34,655 bases of DNA from Methanobacterium sp. GTDB lineage: Archaea > Methanobacteriota > Methanobacteria > Methanobacteriales > Methanobacteriaceae. Shown piece after piece: positions 1 through 8,823 of this stretch. The notes beneath the pieces are model-generated. The model was not told the DNA's origin and did no database searches. It was given only the letters and a program-made list of their open reading frames with translations. The translations under genes and the position numbers were made by a program. Location of the stretch: NCBI GenBank assembly GCA_019084405.1, contig JAHRFX010000032.1, positions 1-34,655 of the forward strand, read 5' to 3'. Position 1 is the stretch's first letter. Every line of letters starts with the position of its first letter.

Positions 1-201
1 ATATAAAATCACTGGAAAACTCATATAAAACTTTTACCACTTATCAAAAAGCTACATTAACCATAAAAAAAGAAATAAAAATCAAGGATTTATTCAAAAA
101 TTTAACATATCACTAGAAAAATCGATAGTGCCGTATTTATTAATTATTACAAATATTACTATTTTTAAAAAAAGTCAGAAAAAAAGGAGTGTGTACTGTA
201 T

Positions 202-933
202 TTACAGGGGGCATTTAATATTTAAAGTTTCTTGCAATCCCCACAGGCTTAATATTTCAAATATAATCCTGGCATGTCCTTCTGAATTAAAAATATTATG
301 TTTTGAAATAATTCTGGTAATTTTAGTGGCTAATTGATAATCAGCAGGGAAGCTTTCCTGGAATACCATTATAAATTCATTCAATATTTCCTGATGGTGA
401 TTTTCCAGCTCATAATACTCTAAAAATGCCCAGGAAATAACATAGCGCGAAATCATTAAAATCTGGTCAAAAACTACATCCCGGGAATAATTTAGATATA
501 AATTCTCACCATTAAGCGCTGCCTGAATTTCTCTTTTAACAGAGGGAATATATTCTGAGCCAAAGGGGTGAAATCCATTATCCTGAATAATTTTATTAAC
601 CACAATATCATCCAGCATGGTAAAAAGTAGTCGGGCGTTTTTTATAATTTGGTCGGGAACACCCTGGTGGAAATCCGGACGGCAATAACCCATTTTAAAA
701 ATTAAAAGCCCATGGGTAGCTTCATGAGCTATAGATCTAATCAAATCTTTTTTGGATCTATCTGCACCTGCTTTAATAATTATTATGATAGAATCCGGAT
801 CATATCTAAAAGCAGATAGCATGCCTTCTATTCCAAGGTCACTACTTTCAACGATTTTTACCGCTTTCGATGTTTCCCATTCTACTTTTTTTAAGTAGGA
901 CTCCAGCTGTCTATATGAATCATTATTGGACAT
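202..933 (-). CDS. Putative zinc metallopeptidase-like protein (HExxH)
   Basis: I do not recognise the family. The 243-residue protein contains a clear HEATH (HExxH) motif at about residues 70-74, inside a helix-like stretch that follows a run of isoleucines. This is the usual zincin arrangement of an edge strand followed by the active-site helix. No signal peptide or membrane segment is visible, so it is probably cytosolic. The third zinc ligand is not obvious; acidic residues about 30 positions downstream are candidates. TTG and GTG codons lie just upstream (942, 939), but GGTG directly precedes the ATG at 933, so I chose that ATG. The gene stands alone on the minus strand. Being a metallopeptidase is inferred from one motif only. 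Confidence 0.6.
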   Translation of the reverse strand: MSNNDSYRQLESYLKKVEWETSKAVKIVESSDLGIEGMLSAFRYDPDSIIIIIKAGADRSKKDLIRSIAHEATHGLLIFKMGYCRPDFHQGVPDQIIKNARLLFTMLDDIVVNKIIQDNGFHPFGSEYIPSVKREIQAALNGENLYLNYSRDVVFDQILMISRYVISWAFLEYYELENHHQEILNEFIMVFQESFPADYQLATKITRIISKHNIFNSEGHARIIFEILSLWGLQETLNIKCPL

Positions 934-964
934 TTTCACCAACTAAATATATTAAAATTACAGA

Positions 965-998
965 TAGGGGGTTAATCTTTATATTATATCAGCCCCTA
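965..998 (-). promoter_or_regulatory. TATA box of the HExxH gene flanked by an inverted repeat
   Basis: Read on the minus strand, GATATAATATAAAG (about 977-990) is a good archaeal TATA element roughly 45 nt upstream of the ATG at 933. It predicts a leader of about 20 nt. The element is bracketed by 6-bp inverted arms TAGGGG (965-970) and CCCCTA (993-998), the only G/C-rich words in an otherwise AT-rich gap. A repressor bound there would cover the TATA box. This is inference from position only. Confidence 0.35.
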
Positions 999-1154
999 AT
1001 AATAATTAAATTTAAACCTATTCTAAATTATTTTAAATAATTAAATTTATACATTTAGAGCTTTAGATAAATCAGCAAAATAAGTAATCATTGATTTGAA
1101 GAATTATAAATGATTAAAATTAAATTCAATATAATTAAAATATTAACGATATAA

Positions 1155-1175
1155 TTAATGGATTTATAGAGAATA
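1155..1175 (+). promoter_or_regulatory. Possible TATA region of tfrB
   Basis: The 278-bp gap between the HExxH gene and tfrB is extremely AT-rich. GATTTATAGA at about 1160-1169 lies some 45 nt upstream of the tfrB ATG and would give a leader of about 20 nt that includes the GGAG ribosome site at 1202-1205. Several other AT-rich words would also pass as TATA elements, so the assignment is weak. Apart from this and the minus-strand promoter I see no structured RNA or short gene in the gap. Confidence 0.25.
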
Positions 1176-1211
1176 TTAATTTTTAAGGAAACTTGCCAAA
1201 CGGAGATAAAA

Positions 1212-2720
1212 ATGATTAAAATCAAGGTTTTGAGATTTGACTCTGGAGATGAACAGGACCCCCATATTGAAACGTATGAGATAGATAAAAAAGAAAAAAT
1301 GAAAGTCTTGGATGCTTTAAATCAAATTAATGAAAAATACGAGGCGAATATCGCATTTAGAAGTTCATGTAGAGCAGGTCAATGTGGTTCTTGTGCAATT
1401 AAAATGAATAAAAATGTGGTACTGGCCTGTAAAGCCGAAATTGAAGATGATGCCTTACTAGAACCATTAGATTTTCCAGTTATAAAAGATCTGATTATAG
1501 ATCGAAGTGAGATAGAAGAAAAAGTTCATAAAATGAGTTTATTCTTAGATCGAGGTTGCGATGGTGCTACTTGTCCTGAATTAATTTCACCAGCAGATTC
1601 AGCAGATAGTAAAAAGTTAAGAGGTTGTATTGAATGCTTTTCCTGTTTATCTGCCTGTCCTATTATAAAAGAGAGTGAAGAATATGCTGGGCCTTATTTC
1701 ATGCGTTATCTATCTAAATTTGCCTTAGACCCACGTGATTGTGATAATAGGGAAAAAGTGGCCATGCTGGAAGGATTGTATGATTGTACCACTTGTGGTA
1801 AGTGTGCCGAAGTTTGTCCCAAGGAAGTTAGTATCCCGGGAGATGCTATAGAAAAATTAAGGGCACTATCCTACAGGAAAAAAATTGGCCCCTTGGATCC
1901 TCACCAGGCAGTTAAAAAACTGGTGGATGAAACCGGTAGATCCATAGACCCTCCAGTCGAGGGTTTCATAGAAGCGGTTAATAAAGTTAAAGCAGATGAT
2001 GAATCTGAATCTAAAGTAGCATTTTTCACCGGCTGCATGGTTGATTACCGGATTCCAGAGGTTGGTTTTGCATTATTAAATGTTTTAAAAGAGAATAATA
2101 TTGATATAATTGTTCCTGAAAAACAGGTGTGCTGTGGATCTCCACTCATAAGAACCGGGCAATTAGATGTGGTGGACAAACTGGTAAAACATAACCAGCA
2201 AGTGTTCAAAGGCTACGACACTATTATAACTGTTTGTGCCGGCTGTGGTGCCACCCTAAAAAAGGATTATCCTAAATATGGGGTGAACTTCAATGTGGTG
2301 GATATCAGCGAGTTTCTCATGAAAAATCTGGATACTGAGAAAATGCACCCCGTTCCTATGCGAGTTACCTATCACGACCCCTGCCACCTTTCACGTGGCC
2401 AGGGAATAACCATAGAACCACGTGAAATCCTGAAAAAAATTAAAGGATTAGAATTTGTTGAAATGGAAGAACCCAATCAGTGCTGCGGTGCTGGTGGAGG
2501 AGTTAAATCCGGCCGGCCAGAACTTGCCTACAAATTGGGTAAAAAAAAGGCAGAAATGATTAAAAAGTTAAATGTGGATGCGGTGATAAGTATATGTCCT
2601 TTCTGTCAGTACCATATACAGGATACTCTTCAAAAAGAGGGTTTAGGAAATATAAAAGTCATGAATATCCTGGAACTCCTGGATATGGCATATAAAGGCC
2701 CCTCCGATGATAAAAATTAA
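1212..2720 (+). CDS. tfrB: Thiol:fumarate reductase (CoM/CoB) subunit B
   Basis: TfrB works with the flavoprotein TfrA to reduce fumarate to succinate while oxidising coenzyme M and coenzyme B to the CoM-S-S-CoB heterodisulfide. This feeds the incomplete reductive TCA route of Methanobacteriales. The 502 residues show a plant-type 2Fe-2S domain (C53, C58, C61, C73) and two 4Fe-4S motifs (C139/142/145/149 and C192/195/198/202). Two HdrB-type CCG domains follow (C274-C307/308-C342/345 and C391-C424/425-C462/465). All cluster cysteines are intact. The known M. thermautotrophicus protein is of similar length. GGAG lies 6 nt before the ATG. TfrA is not in the window, consistent with the published unlinked arrangement of tfrA and tfrB. 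Confidence 0.95.
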   Translation: MIKIKVLRFDSGDEQDPHIETYEIDKKEKMKVLDALNQINEKYEANIAFRSSCRAGQCGSCAIKMNKNVVLACKAEIEDDALLEPLDFPVIKDLIIDRSEIEEKVHKMSLFLDRGCDGATCPELISPADSADSKKLRGCIECFSCLSACPIIKESEEYAGPYFMRYLSKFALDPRDCDNREKVAMLEGLYDCTTCGKCAEVCPKEVSIPGDAIEKLRALSYRKKIGPLDPHQAVKKLVDETGRSIDPPVEGFIEAVNKVKADDESESKVAFFTGCMVDYRIPEVGFALLNVLKENNIDIIVPEKQVCCGSPLIRTGQLDVVDKLVKHNQQVFKGYDTIITVCAGCGATLKKDYPKYGVNFNVVDISEFLMKNLDTEKMHPVPMRVTYHDPCHLSRGQGITIEPREILKKIKGLEFVEMEEPNQCCGAGGGVKSGRPELAYKLGKKKAEMIKKLNVDAVISICPFCQYHIQDTLQKEGLGNIKVMNILELLDMAYKGPSDDKN

Positions 2721-2758
2721 TATTTCCAATTTTAAGTAACTAAAAAAAATAAGATAAA

Positions 2759-3490
2759 ATGGAATATCAGGCATTTTTAGATAATATTTATGTGGTATTT
2801 GTGGAAGCAGAAACCCCGGGAAATATTGGATTTTTAGCCAGAGCCATGAAAAATTTTGCCTTGCGAAATCTGATATTAATAAATCCCTGTAAATTAGCCC
2901 ATGAGGCCTACTTCCAGGCCAGCCACGCCCGTGATATTGTAGATAACTCCCTTAAATTTGATTCATTAGGAAAATTTTTAGAGGAAATTCCCATTGATTT
3001 TATAGTCGGAACCACCGGAATGCCTGGTGGAAGTTACCGAATGTCCAGAATACCTCTTAAACCTGAAAAAATGGTACAGAGTATTAATTCCAAGGGCAAA
3101 ATTGCATTTTTATTTGGAAGAGAAGGTGACGGCCTATCCAATGATGAGATAGAGCTATGTGATATCACCGTGAGTATACCAGCTCATCCTTCCTATCCGG
3201 TGATGAATATATCACATGCTGCTGCTATAATTTTTTATGAGTTATTTAAAAACCAGTATGAATTTGATCTGGAAGGATTGGAAGAAGCTTCCCTGGTGGA
3301 GAAAAACTACCTACTGGGTGAAATGGATAAAATTGTTGAACAACTGGATTTACCTCCCCATAAAACAAAAACCTCAAAAAGAGCATTTAAAAATATTATA
3401 GGTCGGTCCTTCATTACCGGGAGGGAAGCGCACACCTTAACCGGCCTTTTAAGAAGGATAAAAATTAAGATGCACCGGGAAATAAAATGA
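2759..3490 (+). CDS. TrmJ-like tRNA 2'-O-methyltransferase (SPOUT)
   Basis: This is a SpoU/TrmH-family group 1 RNA methyltransferase, most like TrmJ, which methylates the 2'-O of nucleotide 32 in the tRNA anticodon loop using S-adenosylmethionine. The N-terminus carries VEAETPGNIGFLARAM (about 15-30), typical of the family. The SPOUT knot motifs are FLFGREGDGLSNDE (117-130) and the region around SIPAHPSYPVMNISHAA (139-155). The length of 243 residues fits. The ATG at 2759 has no convincing ribosome site. The 3' end overlaps the next gene by 4 bp (ATGA), so the two are probably translationally coupled. The exact tRNA position is taken from the family. Confidence 0.85.
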   Translation: MEYQAFLDNIYVVFVEAETPGNIGFLARAMKNFALRNLILINPCKLAHEAYFQASHARDIVDNSLKFDSLGKFLEEIPIDFIVGTTGMPGGSYRMSRIPLKPEKMVQSINSKGKIAFLFGREGDGLSNDEIELCDITVSIPAHPSYPVMNISHAAAIIFYELFKNQYEFDLEGLEEASLVEKNYLLGEMDKIVEQLDLPPHKTKTSKRAFKNIIGRSFITGREAHTLTGLLRRIKIKMHREIK

Positions 3491-4632
3491 TTTTTGGGGA
3501 TACTACCTTAAATATACTGGTCATAATGGGTTTCATTCTATTAATTCTAATTTTTCCCTGGCTAATGAGGATACGTATGATTTCTTCAGTTACCAGAATA
3601 GTCCGGGAACTGGAGGAAATGGTAACTGAATCTAAAAAGATTTTAGTAGATACCTCCCAGAAAAAAGGTAACCCCTCTCAGGATCCTCAAGAATCTGTAG
3701 AAAACTTTATGCAATTTTTTGTGATTCCCCCTGTAAATATGGATCCCGCAGGTATAGTGAAAAAATTTGATCAAATTTTAGAACTGGGAGAAGAGCGTTT
3801 TCATGAGATGGTAAACATAATAGCCCCAGATGCTGATTCAGAAATACAATCCAATATTATTATGGCTTTAAAAGCTACTATTGGCCTTAATGGTGTTGCT
3901 AAATTGGTACGCCATAATTTAGAACTATCCCGTAAAACAGGCAATCTACAACTACTTTTAAGCCTTCAAATGAACCTTCCTATAATTTTAAGGCTGATAA
4001 AATCACAATTTGAAAGTGTGAAAAGTTTTTCAGAAGGGAAACCCATTGGGGATGGATTGGGTCCTTTAGTGGCCAGTTTAATGATGCAGGGCTATGAAAA
4101 TAAAAATTTAGATGAAATAGATGATATGATAATGTTGCAAAGAGAATTTCAAGACCGAAATTTGACCATAATAAGGGCTAAAGGACCTGGTGCCCGGATT
4201 GGTAAAGTGGGAAAAATTTCATCCATGCTAATAGATAAAAACAAAATTGATAGAATTATATCCATTGATGCTGCTATAAAACTGGAAGGCGAAAAAACAG
4301 GCACCGTTGCTGAAGGTATCGGAGTGGTAATAGGGGGGCCCGGTATGGATAAGTGGTTTATCGAAGAAAAATCTATTTCCAGAGGGCTTAAAATGGATGC
4401 AATTATCGTTAAAATGAGTCCAGAAGAGGCTATAAGTCCTATGACAAAAAATATCAGGGATAGTTCACAAAAAGCCTTAAAAACTTTAGAAAATTCCATA
4501 AAAAGATCTCCTGAAGGTTCTCGTATATTAATAATTGGGGTGGGAAACAGTTGTGGTATACCCCACCATATTAACCACCTTTCCCAGATAGAAATAAAAA
4601 AAGAAGATGCAAAAATAGAGACGAGATGGTAA
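3487..4632 (+). CDS. DUF1512 family archaeal membrane-anchored protein
   Basis: This 381-residue protein looks like the archaeal DUF1512 family (COG4031), whose function is unknown to me. Residues about 8-27 form one hydrophobic segment followed by RIRMI, so it is probably a single-pass protein with its bulk in the cytosol. The middle is helical and contains many methionines. Around residues 225-290 come GPGARIGKVGK and EGIGVVIGGPGMDKW, glycine-rich turns that look like a nucleotide- or ligand-binding fold. The start overlaps the trmJ-like stop by 4 bp and dcd begins 3 bp after its stop. This places it in a tight operon with tRNA and nucleotide metabolism genes. Confidence 0.75.
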   Translation: MIFGDTTLNILVIMGFILLILIFPWLMRIRMISSVTRIVRELEEMVTESKKILVDTSQKKGNPSQDPQESVENFMQFFVIPPVNMDPAGIVKKFDQILELGEERFHEMVNIIAPDADSEIQSNIIMALKATIGLNGVAKLVRHNLELSRKTGNLQLLLSLQMNLPIILRLIKSQFESVKSFSEGKPIGDGLGPLVASLMMQGYENKNLDEIDDMIMLQREFQDRNLTIIRAKGPGARIGKVGKISSMLIDKNKIDRIISIDAAIKLEGEKTGTVAEGIGVVIGGPGMDKWFIEEKSISRGLKMDAIIVKMSPEEAISPMTKNIRDSSQKALKTLENSIKRSPEGSRILIIGVGNSCGIPHHINHLSQIEIKKEDAKIETRW

Positions 4633-4635
4633 TAA

Positions 4636-5226
4636 ATGGCGATTCTTAGTGACAGAGATATCAAAAAATATTTAGAAGAGGAATTAATAGTTATTGACCC
4701 TTTAAAAGATCCAGAAAGACAGATACAGCCTTCTTCAGTAGATCTAAGAATAGGTAGTGAATTTAAAGGTTTTAGGATAATAAGAAAACCCTGCATCGAC
4801 CCCATGGATAAATCCGATATTGAGTCTTACATGGAATCTATACATATAGAAGAAGGTGGTTCATTCATAATCCATCCTGGAGAATTCGCCCTGGCTACCA
4901 CCTATGAGACGGTTAAAATCCCTTCAAATCTGGTGGCAAGAGTTGAAGGTAGGTCTTCCATGGGTAGACTGGGAATTACCATGCATGTTACTGCGGGTTA
5001 CATTGATCCGGGCTTTTGGGGTAAAATAACCCTTGAAATTTCAAATATTGGTAAAATGCCAGTGGCACTGTATCCCGGGCAGAGAGTATGCCAGATAGTT
5101 TTTGAAACCATGACTTCTCCTTCTCAAAAACCGTACGGGCATCCAGATAGAGATAGTAAATACATGGGTCAGCAAAGGCCTGAAACCAGTAAAATAAAGC
5201 ATGATTATGAGCTAAAAAGTTCATAA
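4636..5226 (+). CDS. dcd: dCTP deaminase, bifunctional dUMP-forming type
   Basis: It deaminates dCTP and, in the archaeal bifunctional form (DCD-DUT, characterised in Methanocaldococcus jannaschii), also hydrolyses the product to dUMP and pyrophosphate for thymidylate synthesis. The 196 residues contain QPSSVDLRIG (31-40), GRSSMGRLG (105-113), HVTAGYIDPGF (117-127) and TLE with the expected catalytic glutamate E134. The C-terminal tail is also of the usual kind. The form TAGYIDPGF..G resembles the bifunctional archaeal enzymes, so I infer dUMP formation, but one motif does not prove it. The ATG lies 3 bp after the DUF1512 stop. The downstream spacer of 66 bp to glyS has a T-rich stretch. Confidence 0.9.
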   Translation: MAILSDRDIKKYLEEELIVIDPLKDPERQIQPSSVDLRIGSEFKGFRIIRKPCIDPMDKSDIESYMESIHIEEGGSFIIHPGEFALATTYETVKIPSNLVARVEGRSSMGRLGITMHVTAGYIDPGFWGKITLEISNIGKMPVALYPGQRVCQIVFETMTSPSQKPYGHPDRDSKYMGQQRPETSKIKHDYELKSS

Positions 5227-5254
5227 GAATTTATAATATCTTACGATTATCCAT

Positions 5255-5278
5255 CAAAATTTTTCTAATTTTATTGTT
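5255..5278 (+). terminator. T-rich stretch between dcd and glyS
   Basis: AAATTTTTCTAATTTTATTG follows dcd. Archaeal intrinsic termination depends mainly on U-tracts, so this may end part of the upstream transcript. It lies only about 5-25 nt upstream of the glyS ribosome site (AAGGAGATGATT), so it could equally be the AT-rich leader of a glyS transcript. Low confidence. Confidence 0.25.
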
Positions 5279-5292
5279 AAGGAGATGATTTA

Positions 5293-7032
5293 ATGAAGCA
5301 TGACCAGGTCATGAATGTTGCTAAAAAAAGAGGATTTTTATGGTCTTCATTTGAAATTTACTCAGGAGTAGCTGGATTTGTAGATTATGGTCCCCTGGGA
5401 GCTATTCTCAAAAACAAGATAATGAATAAGTGGAGAAAATATTACGTGGTAGGGGAGGGATTTTATGAAATTGAATCCCCAACTATCATGCCAGAAGAAG
5501 CATTAAAAGCTTCTGGACATGTAGATCACTTCACAGATCCTATGACCGAATGTAAGGATTGTATGGATGTTTACCGGGCCGACCATGTAATTGAAGAGCA
5601 TACGGGAGAGGATGTGGAAGGTTTAGAAAATCAAATCCTGACTGAAAAAATATCTGAAAATAAGATAAGATGTCCCCGTTGTGGAGGTCACCTGAACAAG
5701 GTGTGGAATTACAATTTAATGTTCCAAACCTTAATTGGAGCTAAGGGGAAAAAAATAGGATACATGAGGCCTGAAACTGCTCAGGGAATATTTATACCAT
5801 TTAAACGCCTTTTGAGATTTTTCCGTAATAAGTTACCCTTTGGAGTAGTACAACTGGGTAAGGCCTATCGGAATGAAATATCTCCCCGGCAGGGAGTTAT
5901 TCGCCTTCGTGAATTCACTCAAGCCGAAGCAGAAATATTCATAAACCCCCAGGACAAGTCGCATCCCCGTTTTTCTAAAATAAAAGAATATGAACTTAAC
6001 TTATATCCGGCCACCAGCCAGATGGGTGATAAAAAAATTATTACCCTCAGTGCCCAGGAAGCCCATATAAGGGAAATAGTATCCAGTGAAATGCTTATAT
6101 ATCAGTTATATCTTGCTCAAAAGTTTTTAAGAGAATTAGGAATACCAGATAATGCATTAAGATTTAGACAGCACCTCCCTACAGAAATGGCCCATTATGC
6201 CATAGACTGCTGGGATGTTGAAGTAAAAACTGACCGTTACGGTTGGATAGAAATTATTGGAATAGCAGACCGATCAGATTACGATTTAAAGTCCCATAGT
6301 GATTACAGCAGTGAAGACCTGAAAGTTTTTATGGAGTATCCTGAACCAGTGAATATTAAAAAAACCATAGTTAAACCTAACATGCAAAAGTTTGGTCCTG
6401 CTTTTAAAACCCAGGCACCTGCCCTGATGAAATTTTTGGAAGAAACTGATTCAGAAGAAATAAAAAAATCATTCCAGAAAAATGGGTTTTTTGAAGTGGA
6501 ATTAGAGGATAAATATCAAATTCTACCTGAACACCTGGAATTTGAGGAAGTGGATGAAACCATAAGGGGTGAAAAAATATTCCCTCATGTAATAGAACCT
6601 TCCTTTGGAATGGATCGTATTGTATATTCTGTCTTGTTGCATTGCTTTAATCAAGAAGAGGATAAAAATTATTTCCAGTTTGCAACCGATATCGCACCGG
6701 TAGAGGTTAGTGTGTTTCCCCTTTTGAACCAGGAAGATTTGACATCCATGGCTCAAGATATAAAGGATAGTCTAAGAGATCTGGGATTCATTGCCGAATA
6801 TGATTCTTCAGGAACCATAGGGCGCAGGTATGCACGTTCTGATGAGATAGGTGTTCCTTTTGCCTTAACTGTTGACCATGAATCTCTAAGTTCTGATACC
6901 ATCACCATACGTAATAGAGATGATTCCCAACAAATAAGAATACCGGTAACAGATATACCCACCATACTACCTGATTTAAAGGAATCTAAAATAGAATTTG
7001 AAAGTTTAAAATCATTATATAGTGATTTATAA
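5293..7032 (+). CDS. glyS: Glycyl-tRNA synthetase (class II, archaeal alpha2 type)
   Basis: It charges tRNA-Gly with glycine. The 579 residues have the class II core. Motif 2 is at about 186-216 (GKAYRNEISPRQG then REFTQAEAE) and motif 3 at 435-446 (EPSFGMDRIVYS). A zinc knuckle is formed by C87/C90 and C127/C130. A C-terminal anticodon-binding domain covers about 475-575. The length matches archaeal/eukaryotic-type GlyRS. A strong ribosome site GGAGATGA precedes the ATG by about 6 nt. The last 6 bp overlap the stop end of the convergent FilR1-type regulator. Confidence 0.96.
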   Translation: MKHDQVMNVAKKRGFLWSSFEIYSGVAGFVDYGPLGAILKNKIMNKWRKYYVVGEGFYEIESPTIMPEEALKASGHVDHFTDPMTECKDCMDVYRADHVIEEHTGEDVEGLENQILTEKISENKIRCPRCGGHLNKVWNYNLMFQTLIGAKGKKIGYMRPETAQGIFIPFKRLLRFFRNKLPFGVVQLGKAYRNEISPRQGVIRLREFTQAEAEIFINPQDKSHPRFSKIKEYELNLYPATSQMGDKKIITLSAQEAHIREIVSSEMLIYQLYLAQKFLRELGIPDNALRFRQHLPTEMAHYAIDCWDVEVKTDRYGWIEIIGIADRSDYDLKSHSDYSSEDLKVFMEYPEPVNIKKTIVKPNMQKFGPAFKTQAPALMKFLEETDSEEIKKSFQKNGFFEVELEDKYQILPEHLEFEEVDETIRGEKIFPHVIEPSFGMDRIVYSVLLHCFNQEEDKNYFQFATDIAPVEVSVFPLLNQEDLTSMAQDIKDSLRDLGFIAEYDSSGTIGRRYARSDEIGVPFALTVDHESLSSDTITIRNRDDSQQIRIPVTDIPTILPDLKESKIEFESLKSLYSDL

Positions 7033-7854
7033 ATTTTTAATATCTATTTTTTCTGATTTTTCTTTGTAATATTCGAATAGTTCTTTTCCCCAATTTATGG
7101 CTTCTTTATCGTGGCTTAAGAGTAGTTTTGAAACATCATAAGATCCATCATGGAAAAAAAGACCTAGGGTTAATACATGATCATTTACTAAAAATGCAAC
7201 AGGAATCTCATCATTAATGGTTCTAATATTTAGTTTGCCCTTTTTTATAAGTTCTGTGGTTTTTTCGATATTAATATGCTCTAAAAGAGATTCTAAGATA
7301 TCATATCTTAGGATTAAACTTACATTCCCTCCATTATCCAATACTTCTTTAATAAAATCCATGTGGCGACTGAAAAATACGGGTAAAACTACACTAATAT
7401 CTTCAGCATCCTTTAAAAGTTCCGAATACGTAGTAAATGGTTTTGATATATTCGATTTAGTAGATTCTATCAATATAGAATTATTTAGTTGCCCAATTTT
7501 TACTGAAAGGGTTTTTGGAAAATCTTCAATACTATGAGATGCAAAAAAGTTTTCATGTTTTTTTACAACCGCACAATTTTTTAGCATCATAACTATCTTT
7601 GATGAGATTAATTTACCTTTAGATGTCAAAGAATAAGTATCTGAAATTTTAGTTACAAATTTACGCTTATCAAGTTGATTTATGCTATGAATAATTGTAG
7701 AAGAGGATATGGATGTTTCTTCTCTGATTTTTCCTAATTTTTTTGGATTTTCTCTCAAGCTTAACATGATTTTTATTTTAACATGTGAAGATACTAAAAA
7801 GTTAATTTCATCATGCATTTCTTCAATTAGACTATTGAATTGATTGGTTTCCAC
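7027..7854 (-). CDS. FilR1-type winged-helix regulator (DUF1724), downstream copy
   Basis: This 275-residue transcription regulator has an N-terminal winged helix-turn-helix (about 22-90; REETSISSSTIIHSINQLDKR is the recognition region). The C-terminal half is the DUF1724/FilR1 ligand domain (about 130-265; KPFTTYSELLKDAEDISVV). The founding family member, FilR1 of Methanothrix, was linked to methanogenesis and filament regulation by acyl-homoserine-lactone-type signals. The ligand here is unknown. The start is GTG with GGTGAT 3 nt upstream, and that ribosome site lies next to the stop of the upstream paralogue, giving an 8-bp gap. The two genes are clearly co-transcribed. Its 3' end overlaps glyS by 6 bp. 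Confidence 0.85.
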   Translation of the reverse strand: METNQFNSLIEEMHDEINFLVSSHVKIKIMLSLRENPKKLGKIREETSISSSTIIHSINQLDKRKFVTKISDTYSLTSKGKLISSKIVMMLKNCAVVKKHENFFASHSIEDFPKTLSVKIGQLNNSILIESTKSNISKPFTTYSELLKDAEDISVVLPVFFSRHMDFIKEVLDNGGNVSLILRYDILESLLEHINIEKTTELIKKGKLNIRTINDEIPVAFLVNDHVLTLGLFFHDGSYDVSKLLLSHDKEAINWGKELFEYYKEKSEKIDIKNL

Positions 7855-7862
7855 TTAATCAC

Positions 7863-8720
7863 CTATTTAAACAAATAGTTAGTAATTTTTAGGGGAGATA
7901 GTTTTTCTGATTTTGATAAATAATAATTAAATAGATTGTTACTCCAATTTACAGCATCATTGGAACTACTGACTAAATCTCGATTTTGATCATAGGTTCC
8001 ATCATCATTCATTAGGCCTAGAGAAAGGAAATTATCACTTACGGTAAATGCAACTGAAATTTTTTTATTATAAATCCATATACTGAGATTTTTATCCATA
8101 AGCATTTTAAGGTCTTTGAAAATTTCCTTTATCTTTGAAGTTTTGATTATTTGTTCTAGGACTTCCTTAGTAATTATTAAGTCTATTTTGATTCCTTTTC
8201 CGGATAATTCATCAAATAGATCTACATCTGAGGGATTAAAAAATGGACTTACCCCTTTAATTTCGTTAACATTTTCCAATAATTTAGAATACTCCGTATA
8301 TGGTTTAAAAACATCTTTATAATTAGCTTTTATCAACTCTGAATCTTCTAAAGCACCCATATCCTCCAAAAGAAAATCAGGTATCCCCTCAATATCGTGA
8401 TTAAGCCATAATTCTTCAAATTTTTTTGTACTTGACATTAATTTCAGGAAGTCCATTAGTGAATACAATTTCAAAAAACCGATTTGTGAAATAAGGTACT
8501 TATCCTCGACCTTAATTACCATGTTTTCTTCTAAAAGTCTTTTCATATTATTGGATATTGCAGCAAAGCTCAGGTCGTTTTCTTCTTTTATTTCTTTCAT
8601 GGCCTTTGGATATTCAAGAATACTGCTTAAAATATTTAAGCGTATCCTGGATTTAATCATAAATTTCAAATCATCCTGAACAAAGTCATAATAGTTGAAA
8701 AGATTTTCCAAATCAGTCAT
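7863..8720 (-). CDS. FilR1-type winged-helix regulator (DUF1724), upstream copy
   Basis: This is a paralogue of the gene immediately downstream with the same architecture: a winged helix at about 20-80 and a DUF1724 domain from about 125 to the end (FKPYTEYSKLLENVNEIKGVSPFF). Both copies keep a similar FLVNDHVLTLGL / FTVSDNFLSLGL block and a DDGTYD / HDGSYD block near the C-terminus. I chose the ATG at 8720 over the GTG at 8729 because GGGTGA ends 5 nt before it; the GTG lies inside that ribosome site. Autoregulation through the inverted repeat at 8777-8792 is possible. Both proteins bind DNA by family; targets are not shown. Confidence 0.85.
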   Translation of the reverse strand: MTDLENLFNYYDFVQDDLKFMIKSRIRLNILSSILEYPKAMKEIKEENDLSFAAISNNMKRLLEENMVIKVEDKYLISQIGFLKLYSLMDFLKLMSSTKKFEELWLNHDIEGIPDFLLEDMGALEDSELIKANYKDVFKPYTEYSKLLENVNEIKGVSPFFNPSDVDLFDELSGKGIKIDLIITKEVLEQIIKTSKIKEIFKDLKMLMDKNLSIWIYNKKISVAFTVSDNFLSLGLMNDDGTYDQNRDLVSSSNDAVNWSNNLFNYYLSKSEKLSPLKITNYLFK

Positions 8721-8776
8721 TTGATTCACCCTTAGATAGAATAAATATATTTTACATAACTTACTTAAAAACTATT

Positions 8777-8792
8777 AGGATATTATTATCCT
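8777..8792. promoter_or_regulatory. Inverted repeat in the regulator/TatD divergent gap
   Basis: AGGATA-TTAT-TATCCT is a perfect 6-bp inverted repeat with a 4-nt centre. It is in the 103-bp gap between the two FilR1-type regulators and the TatD-like gene. AT-rich TATA candidates lie on both sides (AAAATATATTTAT on the minus strand at about 8742-8754). Its place suggests an operator for one or both divergent units. No binding data exist in the sequence; a 16-bp AT-rich palindrome can occur by chance. Confidence 0.35.
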
Positions 8793-8823
8793 TTTATCTA
8801 TCTATATGTTATGAGGTGATGAT

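Noticed and set aside
128..337. Plus-strand open frame at the left edge
   Set aside because: It overlaps the 3' end of the HExxH gene and has no ribosome site or recognisable content. Nothing else is seen in 1-201.
4149..4805. Long minus-strand open frame opposite DUF1512 and dcd
   Set aside because: It overlaps two well-supported plus-strand genes, has a hydrophobic unnatural composition and no ribosome site.
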